Under the pieces are notes generated by a model that saw nothing but the letters and a program-made list of their open reading frames with translations, had not been told where the DNA came from and ran no database searches. 64,000 nucleotides of DNA from assembly GCF_030269765.1 (NCBI RefSeq), contig NZ_BSTX01000001.1:124001-188000 (forward strand), read 5' to 3'. The translations under genes and the position numbers were made by a program. Source of the DNA: Actinorhabdospora filicis (lineage in GTDB: Bacteria; Actinomycetota; Actinomycetes; Mycobacteriales; Micromonosporaceae). Positions 54,824 through 64,000 of this stretch are shown here, piece by piece (positions within the stretch are counted from its first letter, which is position 1; the number at the start of each line of letters is the position of its first letter).

Positions 54824-55540
54824 CTAATCGCGGACTGTCGGCACCCCGGGGGCACTGACGTCGATGTGGTCCCCCGGCCGTCCGAGCAGGACGGTGGCCA
54901 CATCGGACTTGGCGTCGTTCTGTGTGGCGTCACCCCAGAAGATAGTCCGCCCGCCGCGCAGCCGCAGCTCAATACGGGTAGGCGAGGGCGCCGCGATCGT
55001 TTCCAGATCCCTTTTCAGCTCGCCGTCCAGTGCGGACAGGACACTGAGGACTCCCATTGTGGCCGCGTCGGCCGGGCCCGGCGTGCGCAGTTCGGCGCGC
55101 GTAATCCCGTCCGGAATCGCCTCCACCGTGCGGTACGCCACTCCAGAACTGTCCACGAGGGCCACCGCCCCATCGGCCGGAACGGCGATAAACGGCGTGC
55201 GCTCGGTGATCTCCACGACCACGGTGTGCGGCCAGTCGCGGGACACCCGCACCTGCGCGACCGGTGGCACGGCCGCGACGCGGCCGGCGATCGCGTCGGT
55301 GTCGATCGCGGCGAGCGCGCCGCCGTTCTCCACCGCGGCGGCCTGCCGGATCTGGGCGGGGTCGACGAAGGTCGCGCCGCGGACGAGGACCTCGGTGACG
55401 GCGAAGGCGCTGGAGCCGTAGACGACCCACGCGCCGATCCCGGCGAGCAGGACGGCGGCGAGGACGCCGAAGCGCAGTCCCCGGCTGAGCCTGGGGAGTT
55501 TCGTGGTCTTGAGGACCTGGACGAGACGCCGTCCCGGCAT
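54824..55540 (-). CDS. ftsQ: Cell division protein FtsQ
   Basis: 238 residues. A short basic cytoplasmic tail is followed by one membrane helix ([21 protein letters not shown]), then the POTRA domain ([21 protein letters not shown]) and FtsQ beta domain. It belongs to the divisome FtsQLB complex. The RBS is within the tract A8-G5-A-G just before the ATG at 55540, an unusual composition for this GC-rich genome. Confidence 0.94.
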   Translation of the reverse strand: MPGRRLVQVLKTTKLPRLSRGLRFGVLAAVLLAGIGAWVVYGSSAFAVTEVLVRGATFVDPAQIRQAAAVENGGALAAIDTDAIAGRVAAVPPVAQVRVSRDWPHTVVVEITERTPFIAVPADGAVALVDSSGVAYRTVEAIPDGITRAELRTPGPADAATMGVLSVLSALDGELKRDLETIAAPSPTRIELRLRGGRTIFWGDATQNDAKSDVATVLLGRPGDHIDVSAPGVPTVRD

Positions 55541-55542
55541 CG

Positions 55543-55557
55543 CTCCCCCTTTTTTTT
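55543..55557 (-). promoter_or_regulatory. ftsQ: Homopolymer A8-G5 tract serving as ftsQ ribosome-binding site
   Basis: On the minus strand the ftsQ leader reads eight A (55557-55550) then five G, A and G (55549-55543), two bases before the ATG at 55540. The A8 run is the longest homopolymer I noticed in the window. It can slip during replication and so vary the Shine-Dalgarno spacing; this is inference. Confidence 0.6.
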
Positions 55558-55565
55558 AATGGTTA

Positions 55566-55591
55566 AACACGGCGGCCGGGGCCGCCGTGTT
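55566..55591 (-). terminator. Hairpin between murC and ftsQ
   Basis: AACACGGCGGC (55566-55576) pairs with GCCGCCGTGTT (55581-55591) around a 4-nt loop in the 57-bp gap between murC and ftsQ. There is no U-run in the minus sense. It may be attenuation, mRNA processing or a weak terminator. Confidence 0.5.
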
Positions 55592-55597
55592 CCTCGT

Positions 55598-57016
55598 CTA
55601 CTTGCCCAGCGCGGTGAGCAGGTCGTCGGGCATGAGCTGGACCGGCGGGGCGCCCATGGTGACGACGAGGTCGCCGGGCTCGGCGCGCGCCACGACCTCG
55701 GCGGGCACGTCGCCCCACGATTCCACAAAGATCTTGTGGGCCCCGGGGAGCGGGACGGCCGCGGTGAGGGCCTCGCCGCCCTGTCCGGGCTCCAGGGCCT
55801 CGCCGGGACCGAAGACCTCCATGATCACCGCCTCGTCGGCGATGGCGAGGGCCTGGGCGATCTCGGCGCGCAGGTCGCGGGTCCGGTAGACCCGGTAGGG
55901 CTGGAAGACCACGATGAGGCGGCCCTCGCCGCGGATCCCGGCCAGTGTGGACAGCGCCGAGCGGATCGCGGTGGGGTGGTAGGCGTACTCGTCGTAGACG
56001 CGCACGCCACTGGCGGTGCCGCGCAGCTCGAAGCGGCGGCGGACGCCGGAGAAGGCGGCGAGCGCGGCGCGGATCGCGTCGGGCGCCAGGCCCGCGCGCA
56101 GCGCGGCGAGCACGGCGGCGGCGCTGTTGAGGCCGAGGTGCGCGCCGGGGAACGGGACGCTGAACGCGCCGATGTCGCGGCCCTCGTGGGTGGCGCGGTA
56201 GGTGACGCCGTCCGAGGTGGACACCAGGTCGCTCACCCGCAGGGTGGCGTCCTCGGCGGTGCCGTAGGTGGCCACGTCGCGGCCGTCGGCGCGCAGGTGC
56301 TCCCCGATGCGGCGGGTCCGCTCGTCGTCGGCGCAGAGGATGACCTGGCCGTCGGCGGCGGTGTTGCGGCAGAAGGTCTCGAACCCGGCTTCGAGGGTGT
56401 CGATGTCGCCGTAGGTGTTGAGGTGGTCGACGTCGATGTTGGTGACGATGGAGACCCAGGGCCGGTAGCGCAGGAAGGACCGGTCGCTCTCGTCGGCCTC
56501 CAGCACGAAGAGGTCGCCGTCGCCGTGGCGTCCGCTGGCGCCGTCGACGGTGGGCTCGCCGCCGTTCACATAGGACGGGTCGAGGCCGCTCTTGGCGAGG
56601 ATCTCGGTGATCATCGCGGTGGTGGTGGTCTTGCCGTGGGTTCCGGAGACCACGATGGCGCGGCGGCCGGTGGTGGCGGCGGCCAGGGCCTCGGAGCGGT
56701 GCATGATCCGCAGGCCGCGGCGGGTGGCCTCGACGAGCTCGACGTTGTCCTTGGGCGTGGCGGTGGAGACGACGACGGTGTCGACGCCGTCGAGGTTCTC
56801 CGGGCGGTGCTCGCGGAAGATCGTCGCGCCCAGGGAGGCGATCTCGGGCAGGGACGGCCAGTCGTGCAGCTCGCTGCCGGAGACCGGCAGGCCGCGGGTG
56901 GCGTAGAGGCGGGCGAGGCCGGACAGGCCGACGCCGCCGACGCCGATGAACAGGACGTGCCCGAGGTCCTCGGCGGTGACGCCGTCGTCGATCGGGGAGT
57001 GGAGGTTCTCGCTCAT
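55598..57016 (-). CDS. murC: UDP-N-acetylmuramate--L-alanine ligase
   Basis: 472 residues, Mur ligase. FIGVGGVGLSGLARL is the UDP-binding loop, VSGTHGKTTTTAMI the ATP P-loop, and EADESDRSFLRYRP plus YDEYAYHPTAIRSAL are further Mur motifs. It adds L-Ala to UDP-MurNAc. ATG 57016 overlaps the murG stop by 4 bp. Confidence 0.97.
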   Translation of the reverse strand: MSENLHSPIDDGVTAEDLGHVLFIGVGGVGLSGLARLYATRGLPVSGSELHDWPSLPEIASLGATIFREHRPENLDGVDTVVVSTATPKDNVELVEATRRGLRIMHRSEALAAATTGRRAIVVSGTHGKTTTTAMITEILAKSGLDPSYVNGGEPTVDGASGRHGDGDLFVLEADESDRSFLRYRPWVSIVTNIDVDHLNTYGDIDTLEAGFETFCRNTAADGQVILCADDERTRRIGEHLRADGRDVATYGTAEDATLRVSDLVSTSDGVTYRATHEGRDIGAFSVPFPGAHLGLNSAAAVLAALRAGLAPDAIRAALAAFSGVRRRFELRGTASGVRVYDEYAYHPTAIRSALSTLAGIRGEGRLIVVFQPYRVYRTRDLRAEIAQALAIADEAVIMEVFGPGEALEPGQGGEALTAAVPLPGAHKIFVESWGDVPAEVVARAEPGDLVVTMGAPPVQLMPDDLLTALGK

Positions 57017-58125
57017 CGGCCGGACACCGCCGCGTAGGTGAAGGCGCGCAGGGCCTCGTCGCCGTCGGTGCGGCCGACGGAGCGGGCGACGGCGCCCATG
57101 CGGGCGAGGCGGTCGCCGTCCAGCAGCAGGGGGGCCAGTTCGCGCATCACGAAGTCCGGGGACAGGTTCTCGTCGTCGACGACGAGGCCGCCGCCGATGT
57201 CGGTGACGGGCCGGACGTTGCGGTACTGCTCCTTGTTGCCCCACGGGAGCGGGACGTAGGCGGCGGGCAGCCCGACGGCGGAGACCTCGGCGACCGTCAT
57301 CGCGCCGCCCCGGCACAGGACCAGGTCGGCGGCGGCGTAGCCGAGGTGCATCTCGGACAGGAACGGCAGGGTCACGTAGGGCGCGTTCAGCCCGGCGGGG
57401 ACCTCGACGGGGTCGTCGCGGCGGGCGCCGATGACGTGCAGGACCTGGATCCCGGCGTCGGTGAGGCCGCGCGCGGCGCCCAGGACGGCGTTGTTGATGG
57501 AGCGGGCGCCCTGGGAGGCGCCGAAGACGAACAGGGTCGGCCGGTAGGGGTCGAGCCCGAAGTGGGCGCGGGCGGCCTCGCGCTGCGCGGCGCGGTCCAG
57601 GGTGGAGATCTCGCGGCGCAGCGGGACGCCGGTGACGGTCCCCTCGGCCAGGCCCGGGACGGTCTTGACGAGGTGCGCGAAGCCGACGGCCACGTTGGAG
57701 CTGTAGCGCATGGCGAGCTTGTTGGCGTAGCCGATGGGGTCGTTGAACTCGAAGATCACCATCGGGGTCTTGCGGGCGTGGGCGGCCTGGTAGGCGGGCA
57801 CCGACACGTATCCGCCGAAGCCGACGACCACGTCGGCGGCGACCTCGTCCAGCAGCTCCCGGGTGACCTTCTTGGCCTTGGCCATGCGCGGCAGCGTCAG
57901 CAGCAGATCCTTGTTGATCTTGCGCGACAGCTGGTGCGCGGGCACCATCCGCAGGTCGTAGCCGTGCTTGGGGATGATGTCGGCTTCCAGTCCCTTGGGG
58001 GTACCGACGCAGGTGATCCGGATGGAGGGGTCGTGCCGCCGCAGGCAGTCGGCGAAGGCGAGGAGGGGGTAGATGTGCCCTCCCGTGCCTCCTCCGGCCA
58101 GGACCACGGATCGGATCGGCGTCAT
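57013..58125 (-). CDS. murG: UDP-GlcNAc--undecaprenyl-PP-MurNAc-pentapeptide transferase
   Basis: 370 residues, GT28. LAGGGTGGHIYPLLAFADCL is the acceptor-binding G-loop, and FVFGASQGARSINNAV and LCRGGAMTVAEVSAVGLPA are the donor-binding blocks. It converts lipid I to lipid II at the cytoplasmic membrane face. ATG 58125 overlaps the ftsW stop by 4 bp. Confidence 0.97.
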   Translation of the reverse strand: MTPIRSVVLAGGGTGGHIYPLLAFADCLRRHDPSIRITCVGTPKGLEADIIPKHGYDLRMVPAHQLSRKINKDLLLTLPRMAKAKKVTRELLDEVAADVVVGFGGYVSVPAYQAAHARKTPMVIFEFNDPIGYANKLAMRYSSNVAVGFAHLVKTVPGLAEGTVTGVPLRREISTLDRAAQREAARAHFGLDPYRPTLFVFGASQGARSINNAVLGAARGLTDAGIQVLHVIGARRDDPVEVPAGLNAPYVTLPFLSEMHLGYAAADLVLCRGGAMTVAEVSAVGLPAAYVPLPWGNKEQYRNVRPVTDIGGGLVVDDENLSPDFVMRELAPLLLDGDRLARMGAVARSVGRTDGDEALRAFTYAAVSGR

Positions 58126-59399
58126 CGGTGTGTGCTCCTCGATGGGTCGGGGGTCCGGTCACCACCGCGTTGCAGCGGCGGGAGAGGGGCCCAGAGTACG
58201 CGCACCCACTTGCCGGAGTTGCGGGCGCGCAGGGCGCGTGCGGCCTCGGGTTCGGCCCGCGCGAAGGACGCGAGCATGCCCAGCAGCACGAGGGTGACGA
58301 CGAGCGCGGACCCGCCGTCGGAGATCAGCGGCAGGGGTACGCCGGTGATGGGGATGAGCCCGACGACGCCGCCGATGTTGATCACGGCCTGCCCCGCCAG
58401 CCAGAACGTCGCCCCGGCGGCCACGAGGCGGCGGAACGGGTCGTCCACGCGGCGGGCGATGCGCAGGCCGGCGTAGGTGAGGACGGCGAACAGCGCGAGG
58501 ATGACCGCGCAGCCCACCAGGCCGAGCTCCTCGGCGATGAGGGCGAAGATGAAGTCGTTGTGGCCGTTGGGAAGCCACTCCCACTTCTGCTTGCTCTCGC
58601 CGAGCCCGACGCCGAACCAGCCGCCGTCGGCGATGGCGTAGTAGCCCTGGATCGCCTGGTAGCCCCAGCCGCTGGCGTAGTTCTCGGGATGCTGGAAGGA
58701 GACGAACCGCTCCATGCGGTGACTGGCCATGACGACCAGGACCATCGCGCCGACGAAGCCGACCGAGAGCATCCCGCCCAGCAGCCGCAGCCGCACCCCG
58801 GCCGTCCACAGCAGGCCCATGAACATGGTCAGCATGATCAGCATGGTGCCCAGGTCGCGGAAGCCGACCAGGACCAGGATGATCGCGGTGGTCGGGAACA
58901 GCGGCACGGCCAGTTCCTTCCACAGCGCGATCTTGGGCCCCTTGCGGGCCAGGACCGCCGCGCCCCACAGCAGGAGCGCGAACTTGGCCATCTCGGAGGG
59001 CTGGACCTGCATGGGGCCCAGGAAGATCCACAGCTCGTCGGTGCGGAACGGCCCGGCCTGCACGTACGGGAAGACCACCAGGACCGCCAGCAGGACCGCC
59101 GAGACCACCAGCAGCGGCTTGCCCACGCCCCGGTAGGTGCGGGCGGGCAGCCGCTGGGCGAACCAGAAGCCGAGCAGGCCCACCACCGCCCAGCTCGCCT
59201 GCTTGGTGATCGCCGCGAAGGAGCTCCCGGCCTCGGCGTAGGCCTCGACCATGGTCGCCGAGAACACCATCACCAGGCCGATGACGATCAGCAGCCCCGC
59301 CGAGGACAGCAGCAGGAAGTAGGAGGCGAGGGGACGGTCGAGCAGGCCGCGGAAGGCCGCCAGGGGCTGCGCGCCGATGGGCTGCGACCGCCGGCTCAT
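58122..59399 (-). CDS. ftsW: SEDS peptidoglycan polymerase FtsW
   Basis: 425 residues with about ten membrane helices. SEDS motifs are visible: PMQVQPSEMAKFALLLWGA, LVGFRDLGTMLIM, HNDFIFALIAEELGLVG and GLIPITGVPLPLISDGGSA. It polymerises glycan strands at the septum. ATG 59399 overlaps the murD stop by 4 bp. The C-terminal tail is Pro/Arg-rich. Confidence 0.96.
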   Translation of the reverse strand: MSRRSQPIGAQPLAAFRGLLDRPLASYFLLLSSAGLLIVIGLVMVFSATMVEAYAEAGSSFAAITKQASWAVVGLLGFWFAQRLPARTYRGVGKPLLVVSAVLLAVLVVFPYVQAGPFRTDELWIFLGPMQVQPSEMAKFALLLWGAAVLARKGPKIALWKELAVPLFPTTAIILVLVGFRDLGTMLIMLTMFMGLLWTAGVRLRLLGGMLSVGFVGAMVLVVMASHRMERFVSFQHPENYASGWGYQAIQGYYAIADGGWFGVGLGESKQKWEWLPNGHNDFIFALIAEELGLVGCAVILALFAVLTYAGLRIARRVDDPFRRLVAAGATFWLAGQAVINIGGVVGLIPITGVPLPLISDGGSALVVTLVLLGMLASFARAEPEAARALRARNSGKWVRVLWAPLPPLQRGGDRTPDPSRSTHR

Positions 59400-60739
59400 G
59401 CCGCCAGGCCCGCCACCGCCGCGGCGAACGCGCGCCCGCGATGCGGGTAGCCGGTGTACATGTCCTTGGACGCCCCCACCGGCGCCAGCAGCACCGTGTC
59501 GCCCTCGCGGGCCATGCGCGCGGCGGCGGCGACCGCCTCGGCCATCGCGGCCTCCGGCGCGGTGTCGGCGATGTCGGCGACCGGGACGTCCGGCGCGTGC
59601 TTGGCCAGGGCCGCGGCCAGCTCGGCGCGGTCCACGCCCAGCAGGACCGCCCCGCGCAGCCGGTGCGCGTGCGCGGCGACCAGGTCGTCCACGGAGACGC
59701 CCTTGAGCTGGCCCCCGGCGATCCACACGATCCCGTCGTAGGCCGCCAGGGACACGTTCGCCGCATGCGGGCTGGTGGCCTTGCTGTCGTCGACGTACTC
59801 GACGCCGCCGACGGTCGCCACGTGCGCGATGCGGTGCGGTTCGGGCCGGTAGCCGCGCAGCCCGGCGGCGACCGCGGCGGGCTTGACGCCGTGCAGCCGC
59901 GCGAGCGCGGCGGCCGCGAGCGCGTTGGCGATGTTGTGGCGGCCGGGGACGGTCAGGTCGCCCACCCGGCACAGCTCCACGCCCTCGCCGGAGGTGTTGT
60001 CCACGAGGACGTCGCCGTCCAGGCCGAAGGACCCGGGCGGCGGCGGGGCGAGGGTGAACCCGACGTGCAGGCCGTGGGCGTCCTTGAGCGCGGCGGCCGT
60101 CCAGTCGTCGTCGAGGTTGCCGACGCAGACCCCGGAGCGCCAGACGCGCGTCTTGGCCTCGCCGTAGGCGTCCAGGGAGCCGTGCCACTCCAGGTGGTCC
60201 TCGGCGAAGTTCAGCAGCGCCCCGGCGTGGGGGGCCAGCTCGCGCGACCAGTGCAGCTGGAAGCTGGACAGCTCGACGGCGAGCACGTCGTACCCGGCGC
60301 TCACCGCGGTGACCAGGGGGACGCCGAAGTTGCCGAGCGCGGCGGTGCACAGCCCGGCGGCGGCGAGGATGTCGCGCAGCATCGTCACGGTGGTGGTCTT
60401 GCCGTTGGTGCCGGTCAGCGCCAGCCACGGGGCGCCGCCCTCGGGCCGGATGCGCCAGGCCAGCTCCGGTTCGGAGTAGACGTCGAGGCCGCGCGCCACG
60501 GCGGCCTCGGCGAGGGGGTGGTGCGGGGCGAAGCCGGGCGACAGGACGACGTCGGTGACCTCGTCGAGGACCGCCAGGGGCGGCTCCTCGCCGGTGACGA
60601 TCCGGGCGCCGAGCGCGGCGAGGGCGTCCAGGGTCTCCCCCGGTCCCCGGTCGTAGACGGTGACGTCCGCCCCGCGCTCGATCAGGACGCGCGCGCTGGC
60701 CTCACCGGCCACGCCGGTGCCCGCGACGAGTGCCTTCAC
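59396..60739 (-). CDS. murD: UDP-N-acetylmuramoylalanine--D-glutamate ligase
   Basis: 447 residues, Mur ligase. LTGTNGKTTTVTML is the P-loop, and NIANALAAAALARL and YVDDSKATSPHAANVSLAAY are C-terminal ligase blocks. It adds D-Glu. GTG 60739 directly abuts the mraY stop. Confidence 0.96.
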   Translation of the reverse strand: MKALVAGTGVAGEASARVLIERGADVTVYDRGPGETLDALAALGARIVTGEEPPLAVLDEVTDVVLSPGFAPHHPLAEAAVARGLDVYSEPELAWRIRPEGGAPWLALTGTNGKTTTVTMLRDILAAAGLCTAALGNFGVPLVTAVSAGYDVLAVELSSFQLHWSRELAPHAGALLNFAEDHLEWHGSLDAYGEAKTRVWRSGVCVGNLDDDWTAAALKDAHGLHVGFTLAPPPPGSFGLDGDVLVDNTSGEGVELCRVGDLTVPGRHNIANALAAAALARLHGVKPAAVAAGLRGYRPEPHRIAHVATVGGVEYVDDSKATSPHAANVSLAAYDGIVWIAGGQLKGVSVDDLVAAHAHRLRGAVLLGVDRAELAAALAKHAPDVPVADIADTAPEAAMAEAVAAAARMAREGDTVLLAPVGASKDMYTGYPHRGRAFAAAVAGLAA

Positions 60740-61840
60740 TTAACCAACCACCCTCAAGAAGTCCGCGTAGAAGAGTCCCAGGCCGATGGCCACACCGATC
60801 CCCGCGATGATCCAGAAGCGGATCACGATGTTGACCTCGGTCCAGCCCGCCAGTTCGAAGTGGTGCTGGAGGGGCGCCATGCGGAACACGCGCCGCCCGG
60901 TGGTCTTGAAGGAGATGATCTGGATGATCACCGACATGGTGATGATGACGAACAGCAGGCCGATGACCGGCAGCAGCAGGATCGTCTTCGTGGTCAGGGC
61001 CAGGCCGCCGATGAGGCCGCCGAGCCCGAGCGCGCCGGTGTCGCCCATGAAGATGCGCGCCGGTGAGGCGTTCCACCACAGGAACCCGAAGCACGCCCCC
61101 GCGGCGGCTCCGGCGATCAGGGCGATCTCCAGCGGGTCGCGGACCTCGTAGCAGTACACGCTGGTGCCGGGGTCGCCGCACCAGTGCCGGTACTGCCAGA
61201 ACGCGATCACCGCGTAGGCGGTGAGGACCATGATGGACGCGCCGGTGGCGAGCCCGTCGAGGCCGTCGGTGAGGTTCACGCCGTTGGACGTGGCGATGAT
61301 GACGAAGGTGAACAGCACGACCGCGCCGATCTTCGTCAGGTCCAGGTAGGGCATGTCCCGCACGAAGGACATGAAGTGGCTGCCCACGGTGGTGAAGGGC
61401 TTGACGTCGCTGGGGAAGTAGATCGCCAGGTAGCCGAAGACGGCGCCGACGATCAGCTGCCCGATGACCTTGCCGCGCTTGTTGAGGCCGCCGCTGTTGC
61501 GGCGGCGGACCTTCAGGTAGTCGTCGAGGAACCCGACCAGGCCCATGAAGAACAGCAGCCCGAGGAGCACGACCCCGGTGAGGGTGTACCCGCGCGGGCG
61601 GCCGGGGCTGTCGGGCAGCGTCAGCAGGATCAGGTGCCCCACGACGTAGGCGATGATCGTGGCGAGGATGAACACCACGCCGCCCATGGTCGGCGTGCCC
61701 TTCTTCGCCAGGTGCGCCTGCGGCCCGTCGGTGCGGATCGGCTGCCCGGCCTTCAGGCGCGTGAAACCCTTGATGGCCAGTGGCGTGCCGAACAGCGACA
61801 CCGCGAACGCGACGAACGCCGCGACGATTACCGATCTCAC
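60740..61840 (-). CDS. mraY: Phospho-N-acetylmuramoyl-pentapeptide transferase
   Basis: 366 residues, about ten membrane helices. The catalytic Asp motifs are [17 protein letters not shown] and [19 protein letters not shown], and the C-terminal block [15 protein letters not shown] is typical. It makes lipid I on undecaprenyl phosphate. GTG start at 61840 overlaps the murF stop. Confidence 0.97.
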   Translation of the reverse strand: MRSVIVAAFVAFAVSLFGTPLAIKGFTRLKAGQPIRTDGPQAHLAKKGTPTMGGVVFILATIIAYVVGHLILLTLPDSPGRPRGYTLTGVVLLGLLFFMGLVGFLDDYLKVRRRNSGGLNKRGKVIGQLIVGAVFGYLAIYFPSDVKPFTTVGSHFMSFVRDMPYLDLTKIGAVVLFTFVIIATSNGVNLTDGLDGLATGASIMVLTAYAVIAFWQYRHWCGDPGTSVYCYEVRDPLEIALIAGAAAGACFGFLWWNASPARIFMGDTGALGLGGLIGGLALTTKTILLLPVIGLLFVIITMSVIIQIISFKTTGRRVFRMAPLQHHFELAGWTEVNIVIRFWIIAGIGVAIGLGLFYADFLRVVG

Positions 61841-63228
61841 ACGACCTCCGCCCGGGAAGCTTCATCGTCGCGCAGCGCGTCGGCGACGACCCACGTACGG
61901 TAGCGGGAACCCTTGACCAGGACGACGTCGCCGGGCCGAAGCGCGCCGGTCAGTCTCTCCACGGCCGCCGGCTGGTCGGGGACGTTGACCGCGTCGACGC
62001 CCCGGGCGGCGGCCGCGTCGGTGATCGGCGCGGCGATTTCCTCCACCGAGATCAGCAGGGACACGCCCGCCTCGGCCGCGAGGTTGCCGATCCGCTCGTG
62101 GGATTCGCGCTCGGAGCCGGCCAGCTCGGCCATGTAGCCCAGCACGGCGACGCGGCGGCGGCCCTCGCCGATCTGGCCGAGCGCGCGGATCGCGGCGGCC
62201 ATCGACTCGGGATTGGCGTTGTAGGAGTCGTCGATGACGGTGACGCCGTCGGCGCGGGTGAACACGTCCATGCGCCGCTCGGAGGCGATCCGCAGCGCGC
62301 CGAGGGCCTCGGGCAGGTCCGCGAAGGGCATCCCGAGCTCCAGGGCGATCGCGGCGGCGCTGAGGGCGTTGCCGATCATGTGGGCGCCGTGCAGGCCCAG
62401 GGTCACCGGGACGGCACCCTCGGCGCCGGTGAGGGTGAAGCTCGCCCGGCCGTGCTCGTCCATCGAGACGCCGACGGCGCGCAGGTCGGCGCCCTCCGAC
62501 AGGCCCACCGTCCGCACCCGCGCCTTCGTGCGCGGCGCCATGGCCGCCACCCGGGCGTCGTCGGCGTTCAGGACCGCCAGGCCTTCGGCGGGCAGGGCCT
62601 CGATCAGCTCGCCCTTGGCGACGGCGATGTTCTCCAGGGACCCGAAGGTGCCCATGTGCGCCAGGCCGACGTTCAGCACCGCCGCCACGCGCGGCGGGGC
62701 GATGCGGCTGAGGTAGGCGATGTCGCCGATGGCGCGCGCGCTGGACTCGGCGACCAGGAAGCGGGTCTTCTCGTCGACCCGCAGGACGGTGTAGGGGTGC
62801 CCGAGCTCGTTGTTCAGGTTGCCCTCGTTGGCCACCGTCGGGCCCAGCCGCGCGCACAGCTGCGCGATGAGGTCCTTCGTGGACGTCTTGCCCTGCGAAC
62901 CGGTCACCGACACCACGGTCAGGCCCGGCAGGCGGTCCACCACGGCCCGCGCCAGGCGCCCGATGGCCTCCAGGTGGTCGTGCACGACGATCATCGGGAC
63001 GCCCGGCACGACCTTGGTGCCCAGCACCGCAGCCGCCCCGGCGGCGACGACCTTCTCCGCGTAGTCGTGCCCGTCGGAGCGGTACCCGGCGATGGCGATG
63101 AACAGCCCGCCCGGGCCGATCTTGCGGGAGTCGTGCTCGACGGAACCGGTCACCACCGCGGCCGGGTCGGCCTCCAGCAGGTCCCCGCCCACCGCCTCGG
63201 CGATCTCACCAAGCGTCATCGGGATCAT
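61837..63228 (-). CDS. murF: UDP-MurNAc-tripeptide--D-alanyl-D-alanine ligase
   Basis: 463 residues, Mur ligase. [17 protein letters not shown] is the ATP loop, with [19 protein letters not shown] and [17 protein letters not shown] downstream. It adds D-Ala-D-Ala. ATG 63228 overlaps the murE stop by 4 bp. Confidence 0.96.
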   Translation of the reverse strand: MIPMTLGEIAEAVGGDLLEADPAAVVTGSVEHDSRKIGPGGLFIAIAGYRSDGHDYAEKVVAAGAAAVLGTKVVPGVPMIVVHDHLEAIGRLARAVVDRLPGLTVVSVTGSQGKTSTKDLIAQLCARLGPTVANEGNLNNELGHPYTVLRVDEKTRFLVAESSARAIGDIAYLSRIAPPRVAAVLNVGLAHMGTFGSLENIAVAKGELIEALPAEGLAVLNADDARVAAMAPRTKARVRTVGLSEGADLRAVGVSMDEHGRASFTLTGAEGAVPVTLGLHGAHMIGNALSAAAIALELGMPFADLPEALGALRIASERRMDVFTRADGVTVIDDSYNANPESMAAAIRALGQIGEGRRRVAVLGYMAELAGSERESHERIGNLAAEAGVSLLISVEEIAAPITDAAAARGVDAVNVPDQPAAVERLTGALRPGDVVLVKGSRYRTWVVADALRDDEASRAEVV

Positions 63229-64000
63229 TTCGCGGCCTCCAATGCGGCGCCGAGGACCAGGCGGTCGTCGAAGGGGACCACCCGGCCGTCGATTTCCTGT
63301 CCCTGCTCGTGTCCCTTGCCCAGCACGGCGACGGTGTCGCCCGCCCGCGCCCGCGACACGGCCTCGGCGATCGCCTCGGCCCGTCCGCCGAGCTCGGCGT
63401 ACTGGCCGCCGTCGGCGGCGGTGACGCCGTCGATGACCATCGCGCGGATGCTCGCCGGGTCCTCGGTGCGGGGGTTGTCGTCGGTGACGATCACCAGGTC
63501 CGCGCCGCGCGCGGCGGCCTCGCCCATCAGGACGCGCTTGCCCTGGTCCCGGTCGCCGCCGGCGCCGATCACGGCGATGAGGCGGCCGGGGGTGATGTCA
63601 CGCAGGGCGGCCAGGACGGCGACGATGGCGTCCGGCTTGTGTGCGTAGTCGACGACGCCGAGCACGCGCCCGTCGCCGACCTTCTCCATCCGCCCGGGCA
63701 CGCCCGGGCAGGCCGCGACGCCCGCGACCGCCACCGCCGGGTCGACGCCGACCTCGGTCAGGGCCGCGATCGCCAGCAGCGCGTTGGCCACGTTGTGGCG
63801 GCCGGGCAGCCGGACCGCGCCGGGCAGCTCCAGGCCGGGGCCGCGCACGGTGAAGGTCTGGTCGAAGCCCTCGCCGAGCACGCCGGCGGCGAACCAGGCC
63901 GCCCCGGCGTCCAGCATCGAGTAGGTGACGGTGGACGGCTTGAGCAGGCGGCGCGCCCACTCGTCGTCGGCGTTGACGACCTCGGCGCGGCAGCGGCCGT
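63225..64000 (-). CDS. murE: UDP-MurNAc-L-Ala-D-Glu--meso-DAP ligase, 5' end beyond the window
   Basis: The C-terminal 257 residues are visible and the frame stays open to the end of the window. VVNADDEWARRLL, then PGRHNVANALLAIAALTEVG and VVDYAHKPDAIVAVLAALR, are Mur blocks, and TDDNPRTEDP carries the DNPR motif of diaminopimelate-adding MurE. It adds meso-DAP, as expected in this actinomycete. It is the first gene of the run murE-murF-mraY-murD-ftsW-murG-murC. Confidence 0.93.
   Translation of the reverse strand, partial: GRCRAEVVNADDEWARRLLKPSTVTYSMLDAGAAWFAAGVLGEGFDQTFTVRGPGLELPGAVRLPGRHNVANALLAIAALTEVGVDPAVAVAGVAACPGVPGRMEKVGDGRVLGVVDYAHKPDAIVAVLAALRDITPGRLIAVIGAGGDRDQGKRVLMGEAAARGADLVIVTDDNPRTEDPASIRAMVIDGVTAADGGQYAELGGRAEAIAEAVSRARAGDTVAVLGKGHEQGQEIDGRVVPFDDRLVLGAALEAAK

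Overview
The window is high-GC DNA from an actinomycete. I infer a Streptosporangiales or Thermomonosporaceae-like relative from gene order, but no rRNA or other taxonomic marker is present. The evidence is a full actinobacterial division and cell-wall (dcw) cluster with Wag31/DivIVA, SepF and YggT; a meso-diaminopimelate-type MurE; his and trp genes chained by 4-bp ATGA/GTGA overlaps; an HTH-rich accessory region; and frequent GTG starts. Almost all backbone genes lie on the minus strand.

Layout. 1-628: 3' end of a nucleotidyltransferase. 629-1262: non-coding, rich in hairpins and repeats. 1.3-10.7 kb: the stringent-response gene relA/spoT, a voltage-gated-type ion channel, and gltBD for glutamate synthesis. 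10.9-12.2 kb: two paralogous proline-rich membrane-anchored LppU-like proteins. 12.2-14.0 kb: a WecG/TagA glycosyltransferase and a GDP-mannose 3,5-epimerase-like enzyme. 14.2-20.1 kb: a FAD monooxygenase, lgt, trpA-trpB-trpC, a Trp-associated membrane protein and hisI. 36.7-44.5 kb: hisD-hisC-hisB-(small membrane protein)-hisH-priA-ridA, interrupted by a secreted beta-helix protein, then hisF. 44.6-50.7 kb: a membrane protein, a ParA/MinD-like ATPase, rluD, lspA, a DksA-like protein and other membrane proteins. 50.8-64 kb: wag31, yggT, sepF, yggS, ftsZ, ftsQ, murC, murG, ftsW, murD, mraY, murF and the 3' part of murE.

The stretch 20.1-36.7 kb, between hisI and hisF, looks like an accessory insertion into a conserved his/trp backbone. 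It holds an Lrp-type regulator divergent from a frameshifted amino-acid permease, a secreted serine protease, a GH2 beta-galactosidase with its own promoter, a head-to-head remnant of a TetR gene and a dihydrofolate-reductase-like gene, a second TetR gene, three small cysteine-rich peptide genes, a DUF5107-like protein, a heterodimeric ABC exporter and a GMC oxidoreductase.

The most novel-looking element is the peptide array at 28.06-29.0 kb. It encodes three paralogous 59-61-residue peptides, each with a conserved 23-residue leader ending in A-x-A and six cysteines after it. Each gene has its own ribosome-binding site and a hairpin terminator, and two share a nearly identical upstream block of about 66-68 bp. 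I do not recognise this family. It looks like a set of self-contained expression cassettes for exported or processed disulfide-rich peptides.
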